Assembly: GCA_963703385.1 (NCBI GenBank)
Contig: OY969816.1
Span: forward strand, 3,472,001 to 3,536,000
Source: Rhodoblastus sp963703385
Lineage (GTDB): Bacteria > Pseudomonadota > Alphaproteobacteria > Rhizobiales > Beijerinckiaceae
DNA: 64,000 nt
Reading direction: 5' to 3'
Shown: one piece after another, positions 50,114 to 61,653 of the stretch
How positions within the stretch are numbered: the first letter of the stretch is position 1
Layout of the letters: each line of letters starts with the position of its first letter
The notes under the pieces: generated by a model
What the model saw: the letters and a program-made list of their open reading frames with translations, nothing else
Databases searched by the model: none
What the model was told of the DNA's origin: nothing
Program-made: the position numbers and the translations under genes

Positions 50114-50150
50114 AGCCGTTGGCAATTCGACCAAATCGCCAACGGCTCTA
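50111..50150. repeat. 40-bp palindromic element whose TAG is the trpA stop codon
   Basis: Two perfect 13-bp arms, TAGAGCCGTTGGC and GCCAACGGCTCTA, around a 14-nt loop. The ends TAGAGC...GCTCTA resemble those of the element at 46108-46375. It could be a minimal relative of that family, and forms a stable hairpin between trpA and accD. There is no T-run, so it is not a standard terminator. Confidence 0.7.
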
Positions 50151-50175
50151 GCGCCGCGAAGGAGCGCGCAATCCC

Positions 50176-51039
50176 ATGAACTGGATTTCCAATGTCGTTC
50201 CGCCCAAGATCCGCTCGATGCTGAAGCGCGAGACGCCCGAGAATCTCTGGGTCAAATGTCCGGAAAGCGGCGCCCTGGTCTTCCACAAGGATCTGGAGGC
50301 CAATCTCTTTGTGGTGCCGGGCTCCGGCTATCACATGAAAATCCCGCCCAAGGCGCGCCTCGACGCTTTGTTCGACGACGGGCAATACGAGAATATCCCG
50401 GTCCCGGAAGTTCCCGCCGATCCGCTGAAATTCCGGGACGTCAAGCGCTACACCGACCGGCTCAAGGAAAATCGCGCCAAGACCGGCGCCTATGACGCGG
50501 TGACGCTCGCCGCCGGCGCTCTTCAGGGAATGCAGGTGACGGTCGCGGTGCAGGATTTCGAATTTCTGGGCGGCTCGCTCGGCATGGCGGCGGGCGAGGC
50601 CATCGTCGCCGGCATGTTCCGGGCGATCGAACAGCATACGCCTTTCATCATGTTCACCGCCTCGGGCGGCGCGCGCATGCAGGAGGGCATGTTCTCCCTG
50701 ATGCAGATGCCGCGCACCACCGTGGCGGTCCAGCGCCTCAAGGCGGCAAAACTGCCCTATATCGTGGTGCTGACCAATCCCACCACCGGCGGCGTCACCG
50801 CCTCCTATGCCATGCTGGGCGACATTCACCTCGCCGAGCCGGGCGCGGTGATCGGCTTCGCCGGGGCGCGGGTGATCGAGCAGACCATCCGCGAACGCCT
50901 GCCGGAAGGTTTTCAGCGCGCGGAATATCTCCGCCAGCATGGCATGGTCGATCTGGTCGTTCCCCGCGCCGACATGCGGGAGACCCTGGGCCGGATCTGC
51001 CGCCTGCTGACCAAGGCGCCCCCGGCAGAGGCGGCTTGA
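50176..51039 (+). CDS. accD: Acetyl-CoA carboxylase, carboxyltransferase subunit beta
   Basis: A 287-residue subunit of the carboxyltransferase that transfers carboxyl from biotin to acetyl-CoA, the first step of fatty acid synthesis. The core motifs are FEFLGGSLGMAAGEAI, FTASGGARMQEGMFSLMQM and TTGGVTASYAMLGDI. In most bacteria the N-terminus holds a four-Cys zinc ribbon; here it reads LWVKCPESGALVFHKDLEAN and VVPGSGYHM, with only one Cys left, as is usual in alphaproteobacteria. It lies between trpA and folC, a conserved order in this class. Confidence 0.97.
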   Translation: MNWISNVVPPKIRSMLKRETPENLWVKCPESGALVFHKDLEANLFVVPGSGYHMKIPPKARLDALFDDGQYENIPVPEVPADPLKFRDVKRYTDRLKENRAKTGAYDAVTLAAGALQGMQVTVAVQDFEFLGGSLGMAAGEAIVAGMFRAIEQHTPFIMFTASGGARMQEGMFSLMQMPRTTVAVQRLKAAKLPYIVVLTNPTTGGVTASYAMLGDIHLAEPGAVIGFAGARVIEQTIRERLPEGFQRAEYLRQHGMVDLVVPRADMRETLGRICRLLTKAPPAEAA

Positions 51040-51043
51040 ACCT

Positions 51044-52366
<1,323 letters not shown>

Positions 52367-52428
52367 GCCTCCCAGGCGTCACGGAAATGGGCTAAGGAGA
52401 GGCGCCCGCGCCAAGGAGCGGCCCGACC

Positions 52429-53058
52429 ATGGATGCACAAGCGCCGGACCAGCAGACCGAAGCCCCCAAGGCGACGCCCGACGACATCGTCGTCCGGCCT
52501 TCGACCGACGCCGACGCCCCGGCGATGATCGCCATCTACACTAGCTATGTGACCCATGGACTCGCCCAGGGCGCGGAATTCGAGCCGATGCAGGCCGGCG
52601 ACATCAAGCGCCGGCGCAAGAACATGCAGAAGCATCGTCTGCCGCATCTGGTGGCGCAACTGAACGGCGTGGTGATCGGCTATGCCTATGCCGTGCCCTT
52701 CCGCAAGCGCCCCGCCTATCGCTATTGCGTCAAACATTCGATCTATGTGCATGAAAATCATTTGCGCGCCGGCGCCGGGCGCAAGCTTCTTCCCGCCCTG
52801 ATCGAGGCCTGCGCCAACGCCGGCTATCGGCAGATGATCGCCTATGTCGATTCGGAAAATCAGGCGTCGCTGAACCTGCATCAGGCCTGCGGCTTCCGCC
52901 GGGTCGCTTATCTGGAAGGCGTCGGCTTCCGTTTCGGGCGCTGGACCGACAGCGTGATGCTCCAACGCGCGCTGGGCGCGGGCGCCAGCGCGCCACCACC
53001 GGATTATGTCCCGATTTCACCCGTCGGCGTCGGCGACGTAAGTATGGAATCGGATTGA
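52429..53058 (+). CDS. GNAT-family N-acetyltransferase (phosphinothricin acetyltransferase-like)
   Basis: A 209-residue acetyltransferase. The GNAT core runs from IVVRPSTDADAPAMIAIY through VVIGYAYAVPFRKRPAYRY and HSIYVHENHLRAGAGRKLLP (acetyl-CoA-binding loop) to YVDSENQASLNLHQACGF with FRFGRWTDSVMLQRAL. The pattern matches the Pat/YncA-like group, which acetylates amino-group substrates such as phosphinothricin or methionine derivatives. The N-terminal 20 residues are Pro/Gln-rich and variable. Its 3' end overlaps the convergent decarboxylase by 42 bp. Confidence 0.88.
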   Translation: MDAQAPDQQTEAPKATPDDIVVRPSTDADAPAMIAIYTSYVTHGLAQGAEFEPMQAGDIKRRRKNMQKHRLPHLVAQLNGVVIGYAYAVPFRKRPAYRYCVKHSIYVHENHLRAGAGRKLLPALIEACANAGYRQMIAYVDSENQASLNLHQACGFRRVAYLEGVGFRFGRWTDSVMLQRALGAGASAPPPDYVPISPVGVGDVSMESD

Positions 53059-55360
53059 GCCGTCCGCCGCGATCTCGCGATAGACGCCCTGGATTTCCGC
53101 CTCGAATCCGGGGAAAAGATTGGCCGAGCGCTCGAAAATCTTGAGATAATCGAGCATGGGCCGCGCGCGCTCGTCGAGGATTTCGCCCGGCGCGATGGTG
53201 GCGATGCCCGGCGGATAGACCACCCAGAGCGTCGTCGCCATCTTGCCCTCGACCTGGTCGATCGGCAGGTAATGGACCTGGTTGCGGGTGAGTTTCTGCA
53301 CGGCGTCCTGCGGGCGCATCGCCGGACGGGGCAGATGTTCCGGGCGGAACTGCCGGCGCTGGAGGTCGCTGACGTCGGCGTCGCGATAAAAAGCGTGCAT
53401 TTCCTGGCAAAGGTCGCGCAGGCGCATGCCGGAATAGCGCTGGCGCCGCCGCGCCACGAATTCGGGAATGACTTCGTCCAGCGGCGCGTTCTGGTCGTGA
53501 TAGGTCTTGAAGGCGACCAGCGCCGAGATCAGGGCGCCGGCCTTGCTCGAATTCCACCCCAGGCGTGAGCAGGAACAGCAGCGAATTGAGGTCGTTCTTT
53601 TCCGGCACGATGCGGTTTTCCCGCAAATATTGGGCGACGACCGGCGCCGGCACGCCATGGTCGAGATATTGGCCGCTGGCGCGGTCGAATCCCGGCGTGA
53701 GCAAGGTCAGCTTGCAGGGGTCGGTCAAGGCATAGTCGGAGTCGACATGGCGAAAGCCATGCCAGTTCGCGCCGGGCTCGAAGGTCCAGAACGCGGGATT
53801 GGCGACCAGATCGTCGGTCGGAACGTCCTCCCAGGCCATGCGGCCCTCGCCCGTCTCGACCACGTCGGCGACGAAAGGGTCGAAGAACCAGCCTTGAGCC
53901 TTGCCCTTGGCCTTTTCCCTGAATTCCTGACCGAGCGCCCGGATTTTCTTGCGGATTTCGACGCCAAGCCGGATCGTGTCGTCCCAAAGCACCTCGCCCG
54001 ACTTGCCCTTCATCATCTGCGCGCCGACATCGAGCGAGGCGAACAGGGGATAGAAAGGCGAGGTCGAGGCGTGGACCAGAAAGGTCTCGTTGAAGCGGCG
54101 ATGTTCGATGCGCCGCGCCTGTCCCTTGATGTGGCGGTCCTTGACGTGGATTTGCGAGGCCTGGGAAAAGCTCGCGAGCTGCTTGTGGGTCGACTGGGTG
54201 GCGATGATCCCCGGCGCGTCGGCGCCGAGGTCCTTGAGGCCCATGGCGAAGCGCCCGGCGAACAAGGGATGGAACTTCATGAAGCCGGCCCAGGCCTCGT
54301 CGAACAGAATGTAATCGCAAAGAGGGCCGATCTTCGCGAGGATGGTCTCGGCGCTGTAGATCGTGCCGTCATAGGAACATTGCTCGATCACCGCGACGCG
54401 GAAGGGCCGGTCCTTCTTCCAGGCGGTCTTGTCGGTCACCAGCGGATTGTCGCGGATTTTCCTGCGGACCTTTTTCTCGTCCAGCGCCTCGATGTCGATC
54501 GGCCCGATCAGGCCGAAGGCGTTGCGGTCGGTTTCGAGATAGATCGGGACGCCGCCGCCGAGCATCAGCGCGCCATGGTGGGCGGCCTTGTGGTTGTTGC
54601 GGTCGAACAGCACCAGATCGCCCGGCGCCACCAGCGCCGACAGCACGATCTTGTTGGAGGCCGAGGTGCCGTTGAGCACGAAATAGGTGCGCTCGGCCCC
54701 GAAGATTTTCGCCGCTTCCTTTTGCGCGCGCAAGGCCGGCCCCTCGTGGGTCAGCAGGTCGCCCAGCTCCAGCACCGAATTGTCGAGGTCGTCGCGAAAA
54801 ATCGCCTCGCCGAGATGTTCGACGAAAATCCGGCCGATCGGGCTGCGGGAATAGAACACGCCGCCATTGTGGCCGGGGCAGGTCCAGAGCTGATTGCCTT
54901 CTTCCGCGTAATCGACCAGTTCGCCGAAGAACGGCGTCTTCATCGTCTCGGCATATTGCTTGAGCCGGCTGACGAGGTTCTTGGCGATGAATTCCGGGGT
55001 TTCCTCGGCGAGGAAGACATAGCCGTCGACATTGTCGAGCACGTCGATCGGCAGGTCCTCGAAGCGCTTGCGGCGCACCAGCAGAATGATCGGCATTTCC
55101 AGGCCGCGGCTGCGGACATAGGAGATCAGCCCCGCCGTCTTGCTGTTCATGCCCTTCTTGCCCCAGTCGACGATCATGCAGCCGATGGCGGCGTCGGTCT
55201 TGATCGCCAGTTCAGCGTCCTCGACCCTGCGGGCGCGCACCAGCTGGAAGCCGGATTTCTCGACCGCGGCGACGATCTGGCGCAGGCGTTCGCCCTCGAG
55301 TTCGTCGGGGTCGAAGGCCGGGGCGCAGAGCAGGAAGGTGAAGCGGCGGAAATAATCCAT
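53017..55360 (-). pseudogene. Orn/Lys/Arg decarboxylase, interrupted by a one-base frameshift
   Basis: A PLP fold-type I decarboxylase of about 780 residues, the size of the wing-domain ornithine/lysine/arginine enzymes. The N-terminal response-regulator-like wing contains GCMIVDWGKKGM. The PLP core shows CPGHNGGVFYSRSP, FVLNGTSASNKIV, RNNHKAAHHGALML, LFDEAWAGFMKFHPLF and the Schiff-base Lys in ATQSTHKQLASFSQAS. After LLFLLTPGVE the rest (SSKAGALISALVAFKTY to the C-terminus) lies in another frame. One extra base at 53551-53553 explains this, the total being 781 codons plus one. Which amine it makes (putrescine, cadaverine or agmatine) is uncertain. It overlaps the convergent GNAT gene. Confidence 0.85.
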
Positions 55361-55489
55361 GGCGGTCCCGCGACAAGGAGCGATTCACGCGCCGATTTGA
55401 CGCGAGGCCGTGACTTCTTTGATGAAATTTTCCGCCTTGCCAAGCCCGCGCGAGCGTTGGAGCGAAAATTAGTGGGTCGGAGCGCCCGC

Positions 55490-56941
55490 TCACAGGCCTT
55501 GCGCTGACACGACGCGGCGCCAGCCCAGCCGTTCGAAAACCTTGGCCGTCGTCGGGCGGATCACGCCGCCGAGGTCGAGGAGATAGAGCACGGCGGCGAA
55601 AACCGCAACGCCGGCGAAGGCGACCAGCACGAGGGCGAGGATCGGCGGACCGGCATGGCGCAACGGCCACATGGCGAAAAGGCTCGCCGCGCCGGCGAGC
55701 GCGATCGTTGCGACATCGCGGGCGCGTGGCCAATAGGCGCGCCAGGGCCAGGTCAGCGCGGTCATCAGGAAAAATCCGGCGGCGAGGCTCGCGGAATGGA
55801 TCATCGCCAGATTCGCGATGGTCGTCGGAAAAGGGCCGAACCAGATCAGGCCGAGATCGAGCGCCGTCGTCGCCAGGGCCGCGACCAGGGCGAGGCTGGT
55901 GCGGTGTTCGAGCTGCGCGATTGGGTTGAGGCAGAACTGACCGACGCAGAACAGGGCGACGCCGGGCGCGAGAATCAGGCTCAGCGGCTCGAATGTGTCG
56001 CGGAATTTCGACGGCGCGACCACAGCGACGAAGGCGGGCAGGTTGGCCATGTAGCCAAGACACAGCAAGGTCAGGGCGGCAAGGATCAGGGCGCTGTTGC
56101 GGGCGACCTGCGCCGCCCCGGCTTCGGCCCCCGCCATCGCCCGGCGGTGCACGGCGACCTGGAACAGCAGGATATCGAGCGCCGCGCCGGCGGCCACGAT
56201 CAGCCTGATGGTCATGTCGGTGGCGAGCGACAATTTGCCGGCCGCCGCGAAGTCGATATGCGCTGCGGCGAAGCCCCGATTGGCGAGCATGACCGCCTGA
56301 TAGCAAATATTGGCGACGACGATCGGGGCGCCATAGCGCAGAAAAGCGGCGATCTGGCCCCGGCTCGCCTGCGGCAGGCGGCTGCGCGGATCGGCGGTCT
56401 GGCGCCACAGCGCGAAGGTCGAGATCAACACGCTCGCGGCGGCCATGGCCATGACCAGGGTTGGATCGCGGAAGAAATATCCGGTGCCGACCATCGAGGC
56501 GAAAGCGAGGACATTTTTCAGGATGATCAGGCTGCTGTAAGCGAGGTTATGAAAGCGGGCGCGCAGCAGGGCGGCGAAGAATTCGAAAAATCCGCTGGCG
56601 ACGGCGAACAGAGCGGCGGCGCCGACCATGGTTCGGCCCATGCCGAAATCCTGGCCGAGCGCCAGGACTGCGGCGGCCAGAGCGAGGAGGATCAGCGCGC
56701 CGCCGAGATAGCCGGCGTTGAGAGTCGCGCGCAGCTTCGGGGCGGAGGCGCGGGTCTGCTCGTTGTAAAACCGCGTCGCGGAAAGGCGCAGCCAGTCGAA
56801 GACGAGCGTGCTGGTCAAGGTGGCGGCGGTGAAAGCGATCGAAAAATGTCCGTAGGCGCCCGGGCCAAGCGCCGCGGCGACGCACAGGCCGAGCACGAAA
56901 TTGAGCCCGGCGTTGAGGATGAACGTCAGAATGATCAGCAT
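55490..56941 (-). CDS. Polysaccharide flippase (Wzx/MOP superfamily)
   Basis: A 483-residue membrane protein with twelve to fourteen spans. It starts MLIILTFILNAGLNFVLGL and continues with FSIAFTAATLTSTLVFDWLR, the gating-helix pattern of Wzx-like O-antigen/exopolysaccharide flippases. FGPFPTTIANLAMIHSASLA and AGVALFCVGQFCLNPIAQLE are other hydrophobic landmarks. It would flip lipid-linked oligosaccharides to the periplasmic face. No glycosyltransferase genes are beside it, so its glycan is unknown. ATG 56941 is used; a TTG at 57004 would add 21 polar residues. Confidence 0.82.
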   Translation of the reverse strand: MLIILTFILNAGLNFVLGLCVAAALGPGAYGHFSIAFTAATLTSTLVFDWLRLSATRFYNEQTRASAPKLRATLNAGYLGGALILLALAAAVLALGQDFGMGRTMVGAAALFAVASGFFEFFAALLRARFHNLAYSSLIILKNVLAFASMVGTGYFFRDPTLVMAMAAASVLISTFALWRQTADPRSRLPQASRGQIAAFLRYGAPIVVANICYQAVMLANRGFAAAHIDFAAAGKLSLATDMTIRLIVAAGAALDILLFQVAVHRRAMAGAEAGAAQVARNSALILAALTLLCLGYMANLPAFVAVVAPSKFRDTFEPLSLILAPGVALFCVGQFCLNPIAQLEHRTSLALVAALATTALDLGLIWFGPFPTTIANLAMIHSASLAAGFFLMTALTWPWRAYWPRARDVATIALAGAASLFAMWPLRHAGPPILALVLVAFAGVAVFAAVLYLLDLGGVIRPTTAKVFERLGWRRVVSAQGL

Positions 56942-57200
56942 ATCGCGCTCGGGTGACGCGTGCGGCGCGCCGTTTTCGCCTTCTCCTGCTTCATCGCGCC
57001 ACAATAGGCGCGCGCCGCTAGGAAAGGATTAAGCGCAACGCCGCGCGCGAAGCCGTCGCGCGCGCGCTTCAGCCATGCTTTACATTCCGCAAACGCGCCG
57101 CCGCCGGCGGCGCGGAACGCCGCGTTCCGTCTTTGGAATTCGGGGAAGATATTGCTAACATCCGCGCCTTCGCGAATCCGAGGATCGGAGTGCGGCCGTA

Positions 57201-58166
57201 ATGAGCATGGTCAGAAAAATCGCCGTTCAGATGGACCCGATCGAACGGATCAATATCGCCGGCGATTCGACCTTCGCTCTGCTGCTGGAGGCGCAGGCGC
57301 GCGGGCATGAAATTCATTATTACACCCCCGACCGGCTGTCGTTGCGCGGCCGCGACGTCGTCGCTGTGGCGCAAGGATTGCGGGTGCGCGACGTCAAGGG
57401 CGATCATTTCGACCTCGGCCCGCCGCGCGAAATTTTTTTGCGCGACATGGACGTGGTCTTGCTGCGCCAGGACCCGCCCTTCGACTTGGCCTATATCACC
57501 TCGACCCATCTGCTCGAAATGATCGGCGGCCGGACCGTGGTGGTCAACGATCCCGCCGCCGTGCGCAACGCGCCGGAAAAACTTTTCGTGATGAACTTCC
57601 CCCAGTTGATGCCGCCGACCCTGATCACCCGCGACAAGGCGGCGATCGACGCCTTCCGCGCCGAGCACGGCGAGGTGGTGATGAAGCCGCTGCACGGCTA
57701 TGGCGGCGCGGCGGTTTTTCGCCTGATGGCGCAGGACGCCAATTACGGCTCGCTTTTCGACCTGTTCGCGACGAGTTTTCGCGAGCAATGGGTGGTGCAG
57801 AAGTTCTTGCCGGCGGTGGCCAAAGGCGACAAGCGCATCATTCTGGTGGACGGCGCGCCGGCCGGCGCGGTCAACCGGGTGCCGGCGGAAAACGACATCC
57901 GCTCCAACATGGTGCGTGGCGGCGCGGCGGAAGCGGCCGACCTGACGCCGCGCGAGCGTGAAATCTGCGCGACCATCGGCCCGGAGCTGAAAAAACGCGG
58001 CCTGGTTTTCGTGGGCATAGACGTGATCGACGGTTTTCTCACCGAGATCAATGTCACTTCGCCGACCGGCATCCGCGCGGTCGAGCGCACCGGCGGACCG
58101 GATGTCGCGGCGGCGATCTGGGACGCCATCGTCAGCAGGGCCGCGGCGCTGGAGGCGGTGGGATGA
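57201..58166 (+). CDS. gshB: Glutathione synthetase
   Basis: A 321-residue ATP-grasp ligase joining gamma-glutamylcysteine and glycine. Landmarks are KIAVQMDPIERINIAGDSTF, VLLRQDPPFDLAYIT, VVMKPLHGYGGAAVFRL, QKFLPAVAKGDKRIILVDG and FVGIDVIDGFLTEINVTSP with the substrate/metal residues. The length is the family norm. It is coupled to glnD, whose ATG overlaps its stop by four bases. Glutathione could link functionally to the Atm1-type exporter at 14.4 kb, but this is only an inference. Confidence 0.97.
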   Translation: MSMVRKIAVQMDPIERINIAGDSTFALLLEAQARGHEIHYYTPDRLSLRGRDVVAVAQGLRVRDVKGDHFDLGPPREIFLRDMDVVLLRQDPPFDLAYITSTHLLEMIGGRTVVVNDPAAVRNAPEKLFVMNFPQLMPPTLITRDKAAIDAFRAEHGEVVMKPLHGYGGAAVFRLMAQDANYGSLFDLFATSFREQWVVQKFLPAVAKGDKRIILVDGAPAGAVNRVPAENDIRSNMVRGGAAEAADLTPREREICATIGPELKKRGLVFVGIDVIDGFLTEINVTSPTGIRAVERTGGPDVAAAIWDAIVSRAAALEAVG

Positions 58167-60965
58167 GCCTTCACGCGGAGATCGCGACGCGGGAGACTCC
58201 AGCGCCGAAATGGACCGGCCCGCGCATGGAATTGCCGATGAAGGCCTTGTTCGACCGCGCCGCCGTCGAGGCGCGGATCGCGGCGTTGGCCGAGCGGCAT
58301 TCCGGCGCGACGCCGGAATTCCGCAAGGGGGCGGTCGAGATTTTCGCCGAACTCCTTAGCCAATGGCCGCGCGATCGCGCGCGCCGCGCTCGAAAACAAG
58401 GGTACGGGCCTGGCCTGCGGCGCCCATCTGGCCTTTCTCGAAGACGAGATCATCCGCGCCATCCATTGCTGCGTGGTGAAACACATCCTGCCGACGAAGC
58501 CGCCCCATCGCCTGTGCGTGGTCGCGGTCGGCGGCTATGGGCGCGGCGCCCTGGCGCCGGGCTCGGACATCGATCTTCTCTTTCTCCTGCCGAGCGGCAA
58601 AAACGCGGCGGAGGAGAAAATGGTCGAGGCCATGCTTTATCTGCTGTGGGACTTGAAGCAGAAGATCGGCCACGCCACCCGCACGGTCGAGGAATCGCTG
58701 CGTCAGGCCAAGGCGGACATGACGATCCGCACCACTCTGCTTGAATGCCGTTACCTGCTGGGCGATCAAGCGCTGCTCGACAAGCTGCTTGTGCGTTTCG
58801 ACCAGGAGATCGTGCGCCACACCGCGCCGGAATTCGTCGCCGCCAAGCTCGCCGAGCGCGATGCGCGGATTCGCCGGGCGGGCGCCTCGCGCTATCTGGT
58901 CGAGCCCAACGTCAAGGAGGGCAAGGGCGGCCTGCGCGACCTCAACACTCTGTTCTGGATCGCCAAATACGCCTACCGTGTCCAAGACGCGGAGGCTCTG
59001 GTCGGCGTCGGCCTGTTCACCGAGCAGGAATTGCGGCTGTTCCGCCGCTGCGAGGCTTTTCTGTGGAAAGTCCGCTGTTTCCTGCATTTCATCACCGACC
59101 ATGCCGAAGAGCGTCTGAGCTTCGATTTGCAGCGCCAGATTGCGGCCGAGCTTGGCTTTGCCTCGCGCGACGGCCTGTCGGCGGTCGAGCGCTTCATGAA
59201 ACTTTATTTCACGGTCGCCAAGAATGTCGGCGACCTGACCAATATCGTCTGCGCGGCGCTGGAGGAGCGCCAGACCAAGCCCAAGGCGGTGTTCGACCGT
59301 TTCGTCAGCAAATTTCGCCGCCGCGCCAAGCCGCGCGATCTCGGGCCCTTCGCCGTGGAGACCGGCCGTGTCACCGTGGCCTCGTCCGACACGTTCGCCA
59401 AGGACCCGGTCAATCTCATCCGCCTGTTTCACGTCGCGGCGCGCAACGAACTGCCGATCCATCCCGACGCGCTGCGGCTGGTGACCCAGTCCCTGCCCCG
59501 CATCAACGGCCGGCTGCGCGCCGACGCGGAAGCGAACCGGCTGTTCCTCGAAATCATGACCTCGCCGAAATCCTGCGAGCGCGCCCTGCGGCTGATGAAC
59601 GAGGCGGGGGTGCTTGGCCGTTTCATTCTCGAATTCGGCCGCATCGTCTCGATGATGCAGTTCAACATGTATCATCACTATACGGTGGACGAGCATCTCT
59701 TGCGGGCGTTGGGCCAGCTCGGCGCGCTCGATCTTGGCGAATTGACCGAGGCGCTCCCGCTCGCCAGCTCGATCATGCCGACCATCAGCCATCGGCGGGC
59801 GCTCTATGTCGCGGTCCTGCTGCATGACATCGCCAAGGGCCGCAAGGAGGATCATTCCATCGCCGGCGCCGAAATCGCCCGCAAGCTCGGGCCGCGCCTC
59901 GGCCTGACCGCGGCGGAAACCGAGGCCGCCGCATGGCTGGTCGAATATCACCTCATCATGTCCAATACCGCGCAAGGCCGCGACCTTGCCGACCGGGGAA
60001 CGATCGAGGAATTCGCCAAGGCCGTCCAGACCATCGAGCGGCTGAAAATGCTGCTGGTTCTCACCGTCTGCGACACACGCGCGGTCGGGCCGGGGGTATG
60101 GAACGGCTGGAAGGCCGAATTGCTGCGCACCATTTATTGGGAGACCGAGGTGGTGCTGGCGGGCGGCCATTCCTCGATGGACCGCAAGCGGCGGGTGGAG
60201 AAATCCCAAGCCGAACTGCGCGAAAAACTTCCCGGCTGGTCGGACCCCGAATTCACCGAATATGCGGCGCGGCATTATCCCGGTTACTGGCTCAAGGCCG
60301 ATCTGCCGCACCGCATCGCCCACGCCCAGTTGCTGCACGCCACGGCCGCGGCGATGAAATCGTTGGCGACCGAGGTTGCGACCGACGCCTATCGCAGCGT
60401 CACGGAGATCACCGTCGTCGCTCCCGACCATCCGCGCCTGCTGTCGATCATCGCCGGCGCCTGCGCCGCCGCCGGCGCCAATATCGTGGACGCCCAGATC
60501 TTCACCACCGCCGACGGCCTGGCTTTGGACACGATCAGCGTGACGCGGGCCTTCGATCGCGACGAGGACGAGATGCGGCGCGGGCGGCGCATCGCTTTGG
60601 CGGTCGAACAGGCCTTGCGGGGCGAGATTCACCTCAGCGACGTGGTCGCGGCGCGGGCGGCCAAGGCCGTCGACCACGCGCGGACCTTCTCGATTCCGCC
60701 CGACGTGGTCATTGACAACAGCCAGTCGCATAGCTTCAGCGTCGTCGAAGTTTCCGGCCTCGACCGGCTAGGTCTGTTGTATGATCTGACCCGGGCCTTG
60801 TCCCGCCTCAATCTCAATATCGCCTCCGCCCATATCGTGACCTTCGGCGAAAAGGCGGTGGACACGTTCTATGTCAGCGACCTCACAGGCGCCAAAGTGA
60901 CCAATCCGGCGCGTCAGGCGGCGCTGCGGCGCAATCTGCTGGAAGTGTTCGAGGGCGGAGGATAA
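58163..60965 (+). pseudogene. glnD: PII uridylyltransferase/uridylyl-removing enzyme, interrupted by a one-base frameshift
   Basis: The nitrogen sensor GlnD, which uridylylates PII (Tyr51 of GlnK) when glutamine is low. The N-terminus (MSLHAEIATRETPAPKWTG) begins at ATG 58163, overlapping gshB. The frame changes after AVEIFAELL, and the next frame continues ANGRAIARAALENKGTG. A single extra T near 58356 explains it. The rest is intact: nucleotidyltransferase GYGRGALAPGSDIDLLFLLP, HD domain with HDIAKGRKEDHSIAGAEI, and two C-terminal ACT domains (EITVVAPDHPRLLSIIAGAC; VVEVSGLDRLGLLYDLTRAL). With one base removed the protein is about 934 residues, as expected. A GTG at 58473 would give an N-terminally truncated protein. 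Confidence 0.9.
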
Positions 60966-61024
60966 GCTTGATTTTTGGCGCGTCTCGCCCGATATGCACG
61001 GCGAAGCGAAGAAAAGGCTAACTG

Positions 61025-61621
61025 ATGAACGACGGCAAAAATTTGCAGAACGAAAATCTTTCGCCGGGCGCGGAGGCCGCGGTCTCCGCGCCCGGCGCCG
61101 ACGCGGCCCCGGCACAGAACGACGCCGAGCGCGACGCCGCGGCGGTCCAGGCCTTGATTGCCGAAAACGCGAGCCTCAAGGACAAGGTGCTGCGCACGCT
61201 CGCGGAGATGGAAAATCTGCGCCGCCGCACCGAGAAGGAAGTCGCCGACGCCAAGGCCTATGGCGTGTCGAGCTTCGCGCGCGACATGCTGACCTTCGCC
61301 GACAATCTTCGCCGCGCGCTCGACAATGTGCCCGCGGAAGCGCGCGAGGGCGCCGATGCGGCGCTCAAGGCCTTTGTCGAGGGCATCGAGCTGACCGAAC
61401 GCGATTTCCTCTCCCGTCTCGCCCGCCACGGCGTCCGCAAGCTCGAACCCAAGGGCCAGAAATTCGACCCGAATTTCCACGAGGCTTTGTACGAGGCGCA
61501 TGACGAAAGCATCGCGCCCGGCGCGGTCGCCCACGTGGTCGAGGAAGGATTCGCCATCGGCGACCGGGTGCTGCGCCCGGCCAAGGTCGGCGTGGCCAAG
61601 GGCGGCGCCAAACCGAACTGA
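61025..61621 (+). CDS. grpE: Nucleotide exchange factor GrpE
   Basis: A 198-residue DnaK exchange factor. A disordered Ala/Glu-rich N-terminus leads to the long dimer coiled coil (IAENASLKDKVLRTLAEMEN, LRRRTEKEVADAKAYGV), then the beta-domain FDPNFHEALYEAHDESIAPG, VVEEGFAIGDRVLRPAKVGV. It promotes ADP release from DnaK; dnaK is not in the window. The 3' end carries a short tandem duplication (see 61613-61648) that places TGA TAA stops twice. Confidence 0.96.
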   Translation: MNDGKNLQNENLSPGAEAAVSAPGADAAPAQNDAERDAAAVQALIAENASLKDKVLRTLAEMENLRRRTEKEVADAKAYGVSSFARDMLTFADNLRRALDNVPAEAREGADAALKAFVEGIELTERDFLSRLARHGVRKLEPKGQKFDPNFHEALYEAHDESIAPGAVAHVVEEGFAIGDRVLRPAKVGVAKGGAKPN

Positions 61622-61648
61622 TAAAGCCGAACTGATAAAGCCGAACGG
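61613..61648 (+). repeat. 14-bp tandem repeat across the grpE stop codon
   Basis: The unit CCGAACTGATAAAG starts at 61613 and 61627 with a partial third copy at 61641. The first copy supplies the grpE stop TGA followed by TAA. This looks like replication slippage. Confidence 0.85.
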
Positions 61649-61653
61649 ATCCC

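Noticed and set aside
58356..60731. 791-codon open frame on the minus strand
   Set aside because: It is the shadow of glnD, whose catalytic, HD and ACT domains are unmistakable.
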